Positions 52,983-60,633 of a stretch of 64,000 nucleotides of DNA are shown in pieces. How positions within the stretch are numbered: position 1 is the stretch's first letter; every line of letters begins with the position of its first letter. Position numbers and translations under genes: made by a program. The notes under the pieces were generated by a model. That model was not told where the DNA came from and made no database searches. It saw only the letters and a program-made list of their open reading frames with translations. The DNA is from Salinispora oceanensis (lineage in GTDB: Bacteria; Actinomycetota; Actinomycetes; Mycobacteriales; Micromonosporaceae). The stretch is taken from positions 65,707 to 129,706 of the forward strand of contig NZ_KB911579.1 of NCBI RefSeq assembly GCF_000383575.1, written 5' to 3'.

Positions 52983-53525
52983 TTGGTTGTTGTGAGCGGA
53001 CCTCCCGGCTCAGGAAAGACCACCCTCGCGCACACACTTGCCCGGACGATCGGCGCTCCGGCGATCTGCCGGGACGAGATCAAGGAAGGAATGGTGCGCG
53101 CGTTGACGTCCGCCTCCGGCCTGTTTACGGCTGGAGCGGACGACGCGTTGGCTTTGCGGACCCTACCGACGTTCTTTGGCGTGTTGGAGTTGCTGCTTCG
53201 CGCCGGGGTGACGACCGTGGCGGAGGCCGCGTTCCAGGATCGGCTCTGGCGGCCGGGCCTGCAACCGTTGGGGGAGGTCGCGGAGCTTCGGGTCCTGCAC
53301 TGCGTGGTCGACGCGAGCACGGCGTGGACCCGGATTCAACAGCGGTGGGAGTCGAATCCGCTCCGCCGCGCCCACACCGACCTGCAAGACCCCACTGACC
53401 ACCCGCTTCGCCACACAAATTTCGCTCGCGTCGCGCTGGATGCTCCATTCCTGGAGGTCGACACCACAGACGGCTACCAACCCCCACTGCCGGAGATCGT
53501 CTCGTTTGTGGATAGCTCGAAGTAG
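52983..53525 (+). CDS. P-loop kinase, AAA_33/zeta-toxin-like
   Basis: About 180 residues. Walker A is VSGPPGSGKTTLA near the N-terminus, then CRDEIKEGM (an Asp/Glu motif) and TTVAEAAFQDRLWRP, the pattern of AAA_33 small-molecule or nucleotide kinases. The start is uncertain: TTG 52983 and GTG 52992 are possible, and neither has a good ribosome site. The frame is open back to 52839, so translation may be coupled to the DUF4190 gene. Phosphoryl acceptor unknown. A hairpin follows at 53586-53622. Confidence 0.75.
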   Translation: MVVVSGPPGSGKTTLAHTLARTIGAPAICRDEIKEGMVRALTSASGLFTAGADDALALRTLPTFFGVLELLLRAGVTTVAEAAFQDRLWRPGLQPLGEVAELRVLHCVVDASTAWTRIQQRWESNPLRRAHTDLQDPTDHPLRHTNFARVALDAPFLEVDTTDGYQPPLPEIVSFVDSSK

Positions 53526-53539
53526 ATCCCGTCGCGGAA

Positions 53540-53949
53540 ACAGGAGCGCCGCACATACGCGCCTTGGGCAGGGCAGATGCGGAAAGGCAGCGCACTCCGG
53601 CGTGTTGCCGGAGTGCGCTGCCGGAGAGCCTTCAGGTTGTGGTGGTAGATGATGCCCGCCGGACCCAGGTCTTGCACGAAGATACCGAGGCCGTGGTTGA
53701 TCGAGCCGACCGGCTTGCGGATCTCGGCCAGCAACGGGACGGGGAGCAGTGCGCCGCAATAGGGGGCGGCGAAGAAGACGTGGGCGGGCGGTCGGTATCA
53801 CCGAGTTTGCGGACGCTGGCGCTGGCCACCCATTCGCCGTGCTCATCATTCAGGCGCAGCTGCAGTCCGGCGAAGCCGGCGTCGACGAACGCCTCGATGG
53901 CCTTGTGTAGATCTGGCCGGTACGGCCCGGTGGTCGTCGGATTAGCCAT
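53540..53949 (-). pseudogene. Serine hydrolase (beta-lactamase/DD-carboxypeptidase class) lacking its middle
   Basis: The intact start (ATG 53949 with AGGAG upstream) encodes DLHKAIEAFVDAGFAGLQL and DEHGEWVASASVRKLGDTDRPPT, the usual N-terminus of actinobacterial serine hydrolases. Reading then passes by a frameshift into LLAEIRKPVGSINHGLGIF and VQDLGPAGIIYHHN, which belongs near the C-terminus. About 200 residues, including the S-x-x-K nucleophile, are gone, and the end is corrupted beyond a hairpin. It lies 12 bp after the DUF4097 stop, so it was the second gene of that operon. Confidence 0.75.
53586..53622. terminator. Perfect 15-bp stem hairpin
   Basis: Arms GGCAGCGCACTCCGG and CCGGAGTGCGCTGCC, loop CGTGTTG. 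It lies 60 bp after the kinase stop and inside the serine-hydrolase relic. It may terminate both, or be an inserted REP-like element. Confidence 0.6.
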
Positions 53950-53961
53950 GGCGGATGCTCC

Positions 53962-54633
53962 TCAGCGGCTGGTGGCGGTGATGTCGCCGTGGGTGGTGGT
54001 GGCGTGGATCTTCAGGCTGGCGGCAGCGCCGTCGGTGTTGCGCAGCGCGTTGTGGACCCGGCCCAAGCTGGTGCCGGCGTCCAGGGTGGCGGATGAGTCG
54101 CGGGCGGCCGCGACGGTGATGTCGCCCTGGTCGGTGCACAGCAAGACGGTGCCATCGGTGGCCTCGGCGATCCGAAGGTCGCCCTGGTGGGTGCGGATCT
54201 GCGCCGAGCCGTTCAGTCGCCCGACCGTGATGTCACCGCTGGCGAGGGTCAGTCGGGCGGTCGCGGTCTCGTCAACCTTGATCGAGCCGGCCGCGCCCTC
54301 GAAGGTGACGTCGCCAAGGCGCCCGACGCCGCGGATATCGGCGCTGGCCGTCTTGCCCTCGATGTTCGACCCGGCCGGCAGCTGGACGGTCACCTCCACC
54401 GAACCGGACGAGCCGCGGAGCGGGTTGCTGGGCTTCGCGGCCTCGATGCGCAGCACGCCGTCGGCGTAGTTGACCTGGACCCGTTCGGCCGCCGTCACGT
54501 CGCGGTTCTTCGCGGCGTCCGTGGGCCGGACCTCGACCGTGGTGTCGGCCCGGTCGGCGGCGATGATCTGAATGCGGCCGGCAGGGATCGCGAACGTCGC
54601 CGAGACGGGGATGGGGGTGTCGAACTTCCGCAT
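53962..54633 (-). CDS. DUF4097 beta-strand repeat protein
   Basis: About 223 residues of repeating short beta strands, such as VNYADGVLRIEAAKP, VEVTVQLPAGSNIEGKTASAD, GDVTFEGAAGSIKVDETATA, SGDITVGRLNG and QGDITVAAARDSS. This is the right-handed solenoid pattern of DUF4097/adhesin-like proteins. No signal peptide, so it is likely cytoplasmic. ATG 54633 has AAGGAG 6 bases upstream; GTG 54648 is in frame. It diverges from a two-HTH regulator across three TTGCAA sites. The next gene on its strand is a decayed serine hydrolase. Confidence 0.88.
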   Translation of the reverse strand: MRKFDTPIPVSATFAIPAGRIQIIAADRADTTVEVRPTDAAKNRDVTAAERVQVNYADGVLRIEAAKPSNPLRGSSGSVEVTVQLPAGSNIEGKTASADIRGVGRLGDVTFEGAAGSIKVDETATARLTLASGDITVGRLNGSAQIRTHQGDLRIAEATDGTVLLCTDQGDITVAAARDSSATLDAGTSLGRVHNALRNTDGAAASLKIHATTTHGDITATSR

Positions 54634-54706
54634 GACCAGCTCCTTCACTGCTTATTTCTGACACCGGAAACGCTACGTTGCCTTCACGGGTACAGCAACA
54701 AGAAAG

Positions 54707-54799
54707 TTGCAACAACAGGCAATAACTGCAGGTCAAGCCCGATGAAAGATTGCAATGAGAGCTGAAGTCAACGCAACACACGAGCGATCATCGTTGCAA
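54707..54799. promoter_or_regulatory. Three evenly spaced TTGCAA sites
   Basis: TTGCAA at 54707-54712, 54750-54755 and 54794-54799, spaced 43 and 44 bp (about four helical turns). Half-like GCAAC copies lie near 54694 and 54772. They fill the divergent promoter region of the DUF4097 and two-HTH regulator genes. Confidence 0.65.
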
Positions 54800-54851
54800 T
54801 GAATGAGGAGTGAACGCTATCGTGGCGGCATCGACGACGAAGGGGGCCACG

Positions 54852-55589
54852 ATGCCGGGGGGCAGGCTCACGCAGCAGGACCGCCAGCAGATCGCCGCCG
54901 GTCTGGCCGACGGCCTCACCTACGCGGAAATCGCCCGGCGTCTCGGCCGGCCGACCTCGACCATCACCCGGGAGGTCATACGTAACGGCGGCGCGACGGC
55001 CTATCGAGGCGACCTCGCCCACCACGCCACCGAGCGTCGCGCGCGCCGACGCCGGAGCACCTCGCCGATTCGTACGAGCAACCCGCCGGCAGCGCCCGGA
55101 CGCGACATCGAGGCGGTGCGGGAATACGAGGAGACCTTCGCCGGCGTGTTCATAGCGTCTGGGCTGCCGAAGATGACCGCGCGGACGCTGGCCTGCCTCT
55201 TCACCACCGACGCCGGGAGCCTCACCGCCTCGCAGATCGCCGGACGGCTGCAGGTCAGCCCAGCTTCGGTCTCCAAGGCGATCGCGTTCCTGGAGAGCCA
55301 GGGGCTGGTCCGGCGGGAGCGCGACGAGCGGCGGCGGGAACGCTACGTGGTCGACAACGACGTGATGTACGAGTCCACGATGGCCAGTGCGAAGGCCACC
55401 GCCCACCTGGGCGAGATCGCCCGGCAGGGGGTGAACGTCCTGGGCCCGGGCAGCCCGGCCGCCGCCCGGCTGGAAAACATCGCCCGCTTCATCGACTTCG
55501 TCTCGGAGAGCATCGCCCGCGCCGCCGAGCAGGCACGCGAGATCCTGCACACCAGGATCGGGGCCCCTCCGTCGGAAGAGACGCGCTGA
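54852..55589 (+). CDS. Two-HTH regulator: IS30-like HTH plus MarR/GbsR-like domain
   Basis: About 245 residues. The N-terminal HTH (about 5-45) has LTQQDRQQIAAGLADGLTYA and EIARRLGRPTSTITREV, the helix-turn-helix found in IS30-type transposases and resolvase-like regulators. A basic linker joins a MarR/GbsR-like winged helix (about 95-175) with LTASQIAGRLQVSPASVSKA and VRRERDERRRERY. The C-terminal helices may dimerise. ATG 54852 has AAGGGGG 6 bases upstream; GTG 54810 or 54822 would be longer. It probably regulates the divergent DUF4097 operon and itself. Confidence 0.85.
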   Translation: MPGGRLTQQDRQQIAAGLADGLTYAEIARRLGRPTSTITREVIRNGGATAYRGDLAHHATERRARRRRSTSPIRTSNPPAAPGRDIEAVREYEETFAGVFIASGLPKMTARTLACLFTTDAGSLTASQIAGRLQVSPASVSKAIAFLESQGLVRRERDERRRERYVVDNDVMYESTMASAKATAHLGEIARQGVNVLGPGSPAAARLENIARFIDFVSESIARAAEQAREILHTRIGAPPSEETR

Positions 55590-55602
55590 GCCACCCGCAC
55601 GG

Positions 55603-55827
55603 CTACACCCACGCCAGGAACCGGCGATACAGATCCGCGTTCCTGCCGACTTGCGACAGCTGCCCGTCGGCCTCTGCCATCAGCGCCGCAAGGTAGACCC
55701 GTAACGCGATGCGGTCGTTGTGGTATTCGGCCAACAGGGCGAGGCGAGCAGCAGGGCAGGGCCAATCGGCCCGACAGGTGTCGCAGCCCCACAAGGGCCG
55801 CATCGGCAGATGCCGCTCATTCGCCAT
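55603..55827 (-). CDS. Small Cys-containing protein, last gene of four-microprotein operon
   Basis: 74 residues. It begins MANERHLPMRPLWGCDTCRADWPCPAARLALL. The Cys pattern C-x2-C-x5-C suggests metal binding, and the helical remainder ends LYRRFLAWV. Short proteins of this kind are common beside XRE/DUF397 genes in actinomycetes; function unknown. The ATG at 55827 shares its A with the TGA of the preceding 45-codon gene (TGATG), implying termination-reinitiation coupling. The end lies 13 bp from the convergent two-HTH regulator stop. Confidence 0.8.
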   Translation of the reverse strand: MANERHLPMRPLWGCDTCRADWPCPAARLALLAEYHNDRIALRVYLAALMAEADGQLSQVGRNADLYRRFLAWV

Positions 55828-55964
55828 CAGGAGGTCCGCATCCGCGCCAGCGCGGCGAGCAGAACTACCCGCAACGCGCGCTCATCGACTGTCGGCGGAT
55901 AGCCGACCTGGGCTACACCGACCGCCCGGCCAACCAATGGCAGACGATCTACCGGCTGGGCCAT
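55827..55964 (-). CDS. 45-residue microprotein, third gene of the operon
   Basis: Begins MAQPVDRLPLVGRAVGVAQ and ends ALRVVLLAALARMRTS. It is too short for most gene finders. Support comes from exact TGATG overlaps with both neighbours: its ATG at 55964 shares the A of the upstream stop, and its own TGA supplies the A of the downstream ATG. A GGAGG-like sequence precedes the next start within its last codons. The VDERALRVVLLAALARM helix is amphipathic. No family recognised. Confidence 0.65.
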   Translation of the reverse strand: MAQPVDRLPLVGRAVGVAQVGYPPTVDERALRVVLLAALARMRTS

Positions 55965-56161
55965 CACCGCAGCGCCCCGATCACAACGGCGACGACGACA
56001 ATCACCACGATCAGGATGGCCACCGCCTTCTGCCTGGTAGTCGGTGGCGGGGTGGGCACCGACGGGACGGCTCGCCGTACCCGATCACCGTCGGCCAACG
56101 GCGGCGTCCCGTGCGGATCATGGCTGGCCCGCACCTCGGCAGGCTTGTCGTCGTCGGCCAT
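55964..56161 (-). CDS. 65-residue single-pass membrane microprotein
   Basis: A charged N-terminus (MADDDKPAEVRASHDPHG), a Pro-rich stretch (VPSVPTPPPTTRQK) and a C-terminal helix AVAILIVVIVVVAVVIGALR make a small tail-anchored or single-span protein. ATG 56161 shares its A with the TGA of the preceding gene (TGATG). No family is recognised, though similar acidic N-tail/TM microproteins accompany XRE/DUF397 loci. Probably membrane-located, unlike its soluble neighbours. Confidence 0.75.
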   Translation of the reverse strand: MADDDKPAEVRASHDPHGTPPLADGDRVRRAVPSVPTPPPTTRQKAVAILIVVIVVVAVVIGALR

Positions 56162-56385
56162 CACAACCTCCGTAGCCCCGCCAGCACGGCCGCAAGCACG
56201 TCGTCACTCGGACACACACAGCCGACACCAACGCAGCCGACAACACTGCCAGCGAGTAGCCGTCGCTCCGAATCGACTCCGGTCACGACTGCGAGCTGAC
56301 CGCTACCGGTCGAATCAGGCGACGCAGTTCGGCGTGCGCGCTGCGGCAGTCGATCGAGGGATAGGTACTCAGTAGCTGTCCTCAT
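56161..56385 (-). CDS. 74-residue Cys-rich small protein, first gene of the operon
   Basis: It begins MRTATEYLSLDRLPQRARR and contains SVVGCVGVGCVCPSDDVLAAVLAGL, with three Cys (C-x4-C-x-C), suggesting metal or redox chemistry. ATG 56385 has AGGAG with 4-5 bases spacing, the best ribosome site of the four genes, so it is the entry point of the coupled operon. The stop joins the next gene by TGATG. It is divergent from the XRE regulator across about 217 bp. Family not recognised. Confidence 0.7.
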   Translation of the reverse strand: MRTATEYLSLDRLPQRARRTASPDSTGSGQLAVVTGVDSERRLLAGSVVGCVGVGCVCPSDDVLAAVLAGLRRL

Positions 56386-56602
56386 GCTGCTCCTGTTTGA
56401 AGGGCACACTGCGGTGCTTGCTTTACCCCCGGGCGGTGGCATCCACCACTGCCCTGTAGCCCACGATCAGTGCAATCAATCTCAGATGCAACGTCTCGAG
56501 CTACGAATCTCTATGCAGGACGGCACCTTTAGGGAATGATGCGAATGCCATCTCATGACATGCCCCGCCAGCGCATCAGGATGAGACAGGAGAGACCCAC
56601 CA

Positions 56603-57469
56603 ATGACCGACGTCGGATCGACAGTGCCGAGGCGGCAACTTGGCAGGCTGCTTCGACAGGCACGGGAACAGGCCAACATAGGGCTGGAAGCCGCTGCCGC
56701 TGATCTTGAATGGTCCCGCGCCAAGATGTATCGCATCGAGTCGGGGCAGGCGCCCATCCGCGTGTTGGACGTTGATCAAATGTGCCGGCTGTATGGCGCG
56801 TCAGCCGAAATGACGGAAGTCATGAAGAGCCTCGCCAAGGAGTCGAAGGGTAAGGGCTGGTATCACTCCTACGGCGAGGCGATCCCCCGCTGGTTCGAGC
56901 TGTATGTCGGGCTGGAGTCAGCGGCCAGCCGGATCCGGACCTACGAGCATGCTGTCGTGCCGGGGCTACTCCAGACGCCGACATACGCCGAGCAGGCCAT
57001 TCGCACCGAGCCGGGCAACCCTCCGGAGGAGGTGGCGAAGCTCGTGGAGTTACGCGCCGAGCGGCAGCGCTTGCTGCACCGCAAGCGGCCCACCGCCCCA
57101 ACCCTGGACGTCATCCTGGAAGAGGCGCTACTGCACAAGAACGTGCCCGGGATGCGTACGCAGATCGAACGACTGCTCGACGCCAGCACGGCCCCGAACA
57201 TCTCCGTGCGGCTGATGCCCCTCGGCGGCAAGCTCAGCCCGATGGTGACCTCGGGAAGCTTTGTCATCCTGGACTTCCCCAAAATCGGGCTTCGGCCCGC
57301 CGAGCCGACGACGGTCTACAATGAAGGGCTGTCCGGTGCCCTCTACCTCGATCAAATAGCGGAGGTGCGGACGTACGCCGACGCCTGGAATGCGCTGACC
57401 GCGCACGCGCTGGACATCGACGACTCCCGGAAAGCCCTACTCACGATCAAGGAGAAGTACTATGACTAG
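56603..57469 (+). CDS. XRE-family regulator with DUF5753
   Basis: 288 residues. The N-terminal Cro/C1-type HTH (about 10-65) has LGRLLRQAREQANIGLEAAA and WSRAKMYRIESGQ. The C-terminal DUF5753 domain (about 95-280) has WFELYVGLESAASRIRTYE, PGLLQTPTYAEQAIR and LMPLGGKLSPMVTSGSFVI. This is the large partner of the very common actinobacterial XRE/DUF397 pairs, some of which act in development (WhiJ type). The ATG has AGGAGAG about 9 bases upstream. The stop overlaps the DUF397 start by 8 bases. Confidence 0.95.
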   Translation: MTDVGSTVPRRQLGRLLRQAREQANIGLEAAAADLEWSRAKMYRIESGQAPIRVLDVDQMCRLYGASAEMTEVMKSLAKESKGKGWYHSYGEAIPRWFELYVGLESAASRIRTYEHAVVPGLLQTPTYAEQAIRTEPGNPPEEVAKLVELRAERQRLLHRKRPTAPTLDVILEEALLHKNVPGMRTQIERLLDASTAPNISVRLMPLGGKLSPMVTSGSFVILDFPKIGLRPAEPTTVYNEGLSGALYLDQIAEVRTYADAWNALTAHALDIDDSRKALLTIKEKYYD

Positions 57470-57650
57470 GCTCAGTGACGCGATGTGGCGCAAGTCCGGC
57501 CGGAGCTCGGGCCACGGGAACTGTGTGGAGGTTGCCGACAACCTTCCGAGTGTCGTGGGTGTTCGGGACTCCAAGGACCCGAACGGGCCCGCCCTCACCT
57601 TCGGGCCGGCGGCATGGCGCCGGTTCGTCACCTTCACCAAAGAGCGCTGA
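57462..57650 (+). CDS. DUF397 small protein
   Basis: 62 residues, a canonical DUF397 protein: AMWRKSGRSSGHGNCVEVAD, VGVRDSKDPNGPALTF and AAWRRFVTF are its three conserved blocks. Such proteins are encoded directly after XRE/DUF5753 regulators and are thought to modulate them. ATG 57462 lies within the end of the XRE gene, and AAGGAG precedes it. Followed by a strong hairpin terminator. Confidence 0.95.
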   Translation: MTRLSDAMWRKSGRSSGHGNCVEVADNLPSVVGVRDSKDPNGPALTFGPAAWRRFVTFTKER

Positions 57651-57663
57651 CCCGCAGCCAGAG

Positions 57664-57701
57664 AGCAGGCCCGGTCTCCCCAGGGGGAGGCCGGGCCTGC
57701 T
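57664..57701. terminator. Hairpin terminator after the DUF397 gene
   Basis: Arms AGCAGGCCCGG and CCGGGCCTGCT, extended inward by a T-G pair and CTCCC/GGGAG, loop CAGG. It lies 14 bp after the DUF397 stop and 80 bp after the convergent protease stop. Confidence 0.8.
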
Positions 57702-57780
57702 ACCGCACTACCTGAGCTGCTGATCGTCGGCTGGGGCGGGCCACCGAATGGCGTTCGGCGCCCCGCCCCAGCCGATTGGA

Positions 57781-58818
57781 TCAGTAGACGTCGACGCCGT
57801 AGGCGTTCAGGGCTTCGACGACCGGCTGGAAGAAGGTCGTGCCACCGAAGAAGCAGTTGCCGCTGCCGCCGGAGGTGAGGCCGACCGCAGTGGAGCCACT
57901 GAACAACGCGCCACCGCTGTCGCCCCGCTCCGCGCAGACATTGGTGCGGATCAGGCCACGAACCGTGCCCTCGCGGTAGTTGACGGTGGCGTTGAGCCCG
58001 GTGACCGAGCCGCTGTGCAGACCGGTGGTCCGACCAGAACGCCGCACGGACTGGCCGACGAAGGCGTTACCGGCGGTGGTGATGTCCTGGTATCCGCCAT
58101 TGTAGAGGTAGACATTGCCCGGCTCGTAGCCGCTGAGGCGCACGATGCCGTAGTCGTTGCCGGGGAAGCTGGACCCGACCGTGGGGCCGAGATAGGTGTT
58201 CTGCGCGCTGTCTTCGTACCAGTTCGAAACGACGTCGGTGCAGTGCCCGGCGGTAAGAGCGTAGTAGCTGCTGCCGCTCCGGACGTTGAAGCCGAGCGAG
58301 CACACACCGCCGCCGCCCCAGATCGCCTCGCCTCCGGAGATCTGGGTGCTGTACACACCCGTCTCCGACTCGATACGCACCGCGCCGCCGATGCGGGCCA
58401 CAACGGCCTCGACCCGCGCCAACTTGGTGCCGGTCACCGTGCTGTCGACGGAGACGACGACCTGGTTGGTCTCCGGGTCCGTCCACCATGCGGTGCCGGG
58501 AATCTTGGTCAGGCTCTCCAGCTTGGCGGTGGCACGCCGCAGTTCGGCGCCATCCCGCTTGACGATCTTCGGGGTAGCGCCGGCCTTGGCGACCTGCTGG
58601 GCGGCGGCGTCGTCGGTCACCGCGATGGTGACTTGGCCATTGGCGTCGGCGAAGACACCGGCGGCGCGATCGCCGAGCTGCTCGGCGAGGTCGACGGCGA
58701 CCTCCGGTGAAGCGTTGGGAGTCGCGTGCGCCGGGCTACCAATGAGCGCGCCGACCACCAGGGTTCCGGCCACGGCCACTGCCGCGGCCCGACGCAACAT
58801 GAACCTCGTGGGTCGCAT
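57781..58818 (-). CDS. Secreted S1-family serine protease (streptogrisin/alpha-lytic type)
   Basis: 345 residues. Signal peptide about 1-32 ([22 protein letters not shown]). The prodomain (about 33-150) has [21 protein letters not shown]. The mature protease has the triad in [18 protein letters not shown] and [12 protein letters not shown], plus [10 protein letters not shown] near the C-terminus. It has no lectin domain, unlike the protease at 40.9 kb. ATG 58818 has GGAGG 7 bases upstream. A promoter with 17-base spacing lies at 58918-58946. Extracellular peptidase, self-processing of the propeptide expected. Confidence 0.93.
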   Translation of the reverse strand: MRPTRFMLRRAAAVAVAGTLVVGALIGSPAHATPNASPEVAVDLAEQLGDRAAGVFADANGQVTIAVTDDAAAQQVAKAGATPKIVKRDGAELRRATAKLESLTKIPGTAWWTDPETNQVVVSVDSTVTGTKLARVEAVVARIGGAVRIESETGVYSTQISGGEAIWGGGGVCSLGFNVRSGSSYYALTAGHCTDVVSNWYEDSAQNTYLGPTVGSSFPGNDYGIVRLSGYEPGNVYLYNGGYQDITTAGNAFVGQSVRRSGRTTGLHSGSVTGLNATVNYREGTVRGLIRTNVCAERGDSGGALFSGSTAVGLTSGGSGNCFFGGTTFFQPVVEALNAYGVDVY

Positions 58819-58917
58819 GTAGTACCTCCGGTTGGGGGTTAGGGAGGAACGGCCCCACCGAGGTCGGCGGAGCCGGTGAACAACCTGACCAAGTGGCTCG
58901 GCGGTCAGGCTGAATGA

Positions 58918-58946
58918 AGTATTCAGATGTTCACATTGCTTGGCAA
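58918..58946 (-). promoter_or_regulatory. Putative promoter of the second protease gene
   Basis: On the minus strand TTGCCA (58946-58941) and AATACT (58923-58918) are 17 bases apart, about 100 bp before the ATG at 58818. Confidence 0.4.
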
Positions 58947-59162
58947 GACTGTTGGTTTCTAATTTGGATGGCTCGGCACAGCACTTTGTTCCGTTATGAC
59001 CTTGCGTGTGGCGAAAAATCACTGGGCCTCATGCGGCGAGACCGGCACCAGCTGGGGCCGCGGCTGTTACGACGAAGTTAATTCGCCGCCAACGGGGCAA
59101 TATTTGACAAAAGCCAAGCCATCATTTGATCGTCTCTCCAATGTCGGAGGTCGATGTCTGGG

Positions 59163-59627
59163 CATGAAGAGAGGGCGGACCTGGCCGGCTGGGCCAGCTA
59201 CAGCTACTGCGCCCCCTCCCGGTTCTCCTAGCGACTGCGGCTGCACCTGGTGTGCACCCCGACTGGGATGCCGATCCGGTGAGCACCGGCCAACCCGAAG
59301 ATCGGCCAACGGGAAGTACTCGCTTCGATGCCGCAGGCCAAGGCAGGCGTGGTCGCCGAAGATGACGGGATCCTGCTGACCTCGGACAAGGGCTTCGCCT
59401 CCACGCCGTTCGCGCAGCAACCGGCCGATCAGGGCAATCGAGCTGTGTCCTACGTCACGCAACAGGAGAAGGCCCGCCACGGCGAGGCGACACTTACGAA
59501 GGTCCGCCAGTTGACCGAGTCGGTCAACGACACCTTCTGGCACGACAACACCGCCGGCGCCCCCGTCACCCTGCCACTGACCGCCTACGGCCCACCGAAG
59601 GACTTCGGAACAACTCGTCTAGGTTTG
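59163..59627 (+). pseudogene. IS982-type transposase relic
   Basis: One continuous frame reads ADLAGWASYSYCA, stop, RLRLHLVCTPTGMPIR, stop, NPKIGQREVLASMPQAKAGVV, LLTSDKGFAS and VRQLTESVNDTF, then jumps to WHDNTAGAPVTLPLTAYG. These blocks occur in this order in IS982-family transposases. Two in-frame stops (59229 and about 59280) and loss of about 30 residues after ESVNDT make it inactive. No terminal inverted repeats were found. It lies between the protease promoter and the DUF3159 gene. Confidence 0.7.
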
Positions 59628-59699
59628 GAGGCCGGTCCGCTGATTCGCCACGTCAGCATGGTTGTCCGTGCTGGTCGCGACGACACGGGAGGAGAGAGA

Positions 59700-60419
59700 G
59701 TGGGCAGCACTTCGGAGCACCAGGCGCCGACACCGGAGCCGGAGTCCCTCACCGACCTACTCGGTGGGCGACGTGGCGCGATCGACGCTACCGTGCCGCC
59801 GGTGGCGTTCGCGGCCGGCTGGCTCCTCGGCGGCGAGTCGCTGCAGATCGGGGTCGGCGCGGCGCTGGTGACCGGTACGGCCGTGGCGGGCTGGCGCTGG
59901 CGCCGTGGACATCGACCCAGGTCAGTACTGGTGGGCCTGCTCGCCGTCTGCGTCGGCGCGCTGATCGCGCTTCGGACCGGACGAGCCGAGGACTTCTTCC
60001 TGGTGCAGCTCCTCGCGAACGCGGCCAGCGCACTCGCCTGGATGGTCAGCATCGTGATCCGCTGGCCACTGCTGGGAGTGGTCCTCGGCGGCGTGTTGCG
60101 CCAGCGGACCCGCTGGCGCCGAGACCCGGCGCTCCTACGGGCCTACGGGCGCGGCAGTTGGGTCTGGACCGCCAGCTTCCTGCTGCGGGTTTCGGTCTTC
60201 CTGCCGCTGTGGCTCGGCGGTCAGGTGGTCGCGCTGAGCGTGGCCCGAGTAGCGCTGAGCTGGCCGCTGGTCGCCGCCGTCCTCGGCGTGAGTTGGGTGG
60301 TGGTGCGCCGTTCGCTGCCGGCCGACCATCCGGGATTACGGCATCCGGTGCTTCCGGGCGAGGCATCGGCGCAGGCCGAACAGGCGGCACAGCGCGAGTC
60401 GGCGGACAGCCCGAGCTAG
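59700..60419 (+). CDS. DUF3159 membrane protein
   Basis: About 239 residues. A short charged N-terminus (LTDLLGGRRGAIDATVPPVAF) is followed by about six transmembrane helices, then an Ala/Glu-rich tail. The GRRGAIDATVPPVAF entry, RGHRPRSVLVGLLAVCVGAL and RWRRDPALLRAYGRGSWVW blocks are typical of DUF3159. Function unknown. GTG 59700 follows GGGAGGAGAG; the frame extends upstream only into transposase relic sequence. A hairpin terminator follows 8 bp after the stop. Confidence 0.88.
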   Translation: MGSTSEHQAPTPEPESLTDLLGGRRGAIDATVPPVAFAAGWLLGGESLQIGVGAALVTGTAVAGWRWRRGHRPRSVLVGLLAVCVGALIALRTGRAEDFFLVQLLANAASALAWMVSIVIRWPLLGVVLGGVLRQRTRWRRDPALLRAYGRGSWVWTASFLLRVSVFLPLWLGGQVVALSVARVALSWPLVAAVLGVSWVVVRRSLPADHPGLRHPVLPGEASAQAEQAAQRESADSPS

Positions 60420-60427
60420 ACAGAAAG

Positions 60428-60459
60428 GGAGAGGCCGCCACGGGGGGAGCGGCCTCTCC
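60428..60459 (+). terminator. Hairpin terminator of the DUF3159 gene
   Basis: Perfect 11-bp stem, arms GGAGAGGCCGC and GCGGCCTCTCC, 10-base loop. It lies 8 bp after the stop. The convergent GH48 gene ends at 60634; the 60460-60633 stretch holds no gene. Confidence 0.75.
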
Positions 60460-60633
60460 GGTGACGTACATTACCCCGTCGGGATCCGCTCCGCGCCCCC
60501 GGGGGCACACTAATTTTGGCCAGTTTGCAGATTAAGCACACTCAGGCCAATCGGGCGCCCCCGGACCGCCCCGCCTCCTCTCGTATCGACTCAGCGATCC
60601 GGGGGTAATGTCCGTTACGCCACTAATATGTAG

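Noticed and set aside
59067..59543. 158-codon minus-strand frame over the transposase relic
   Set aside because: The plus-strand transposase colinearity explains this DNA better.
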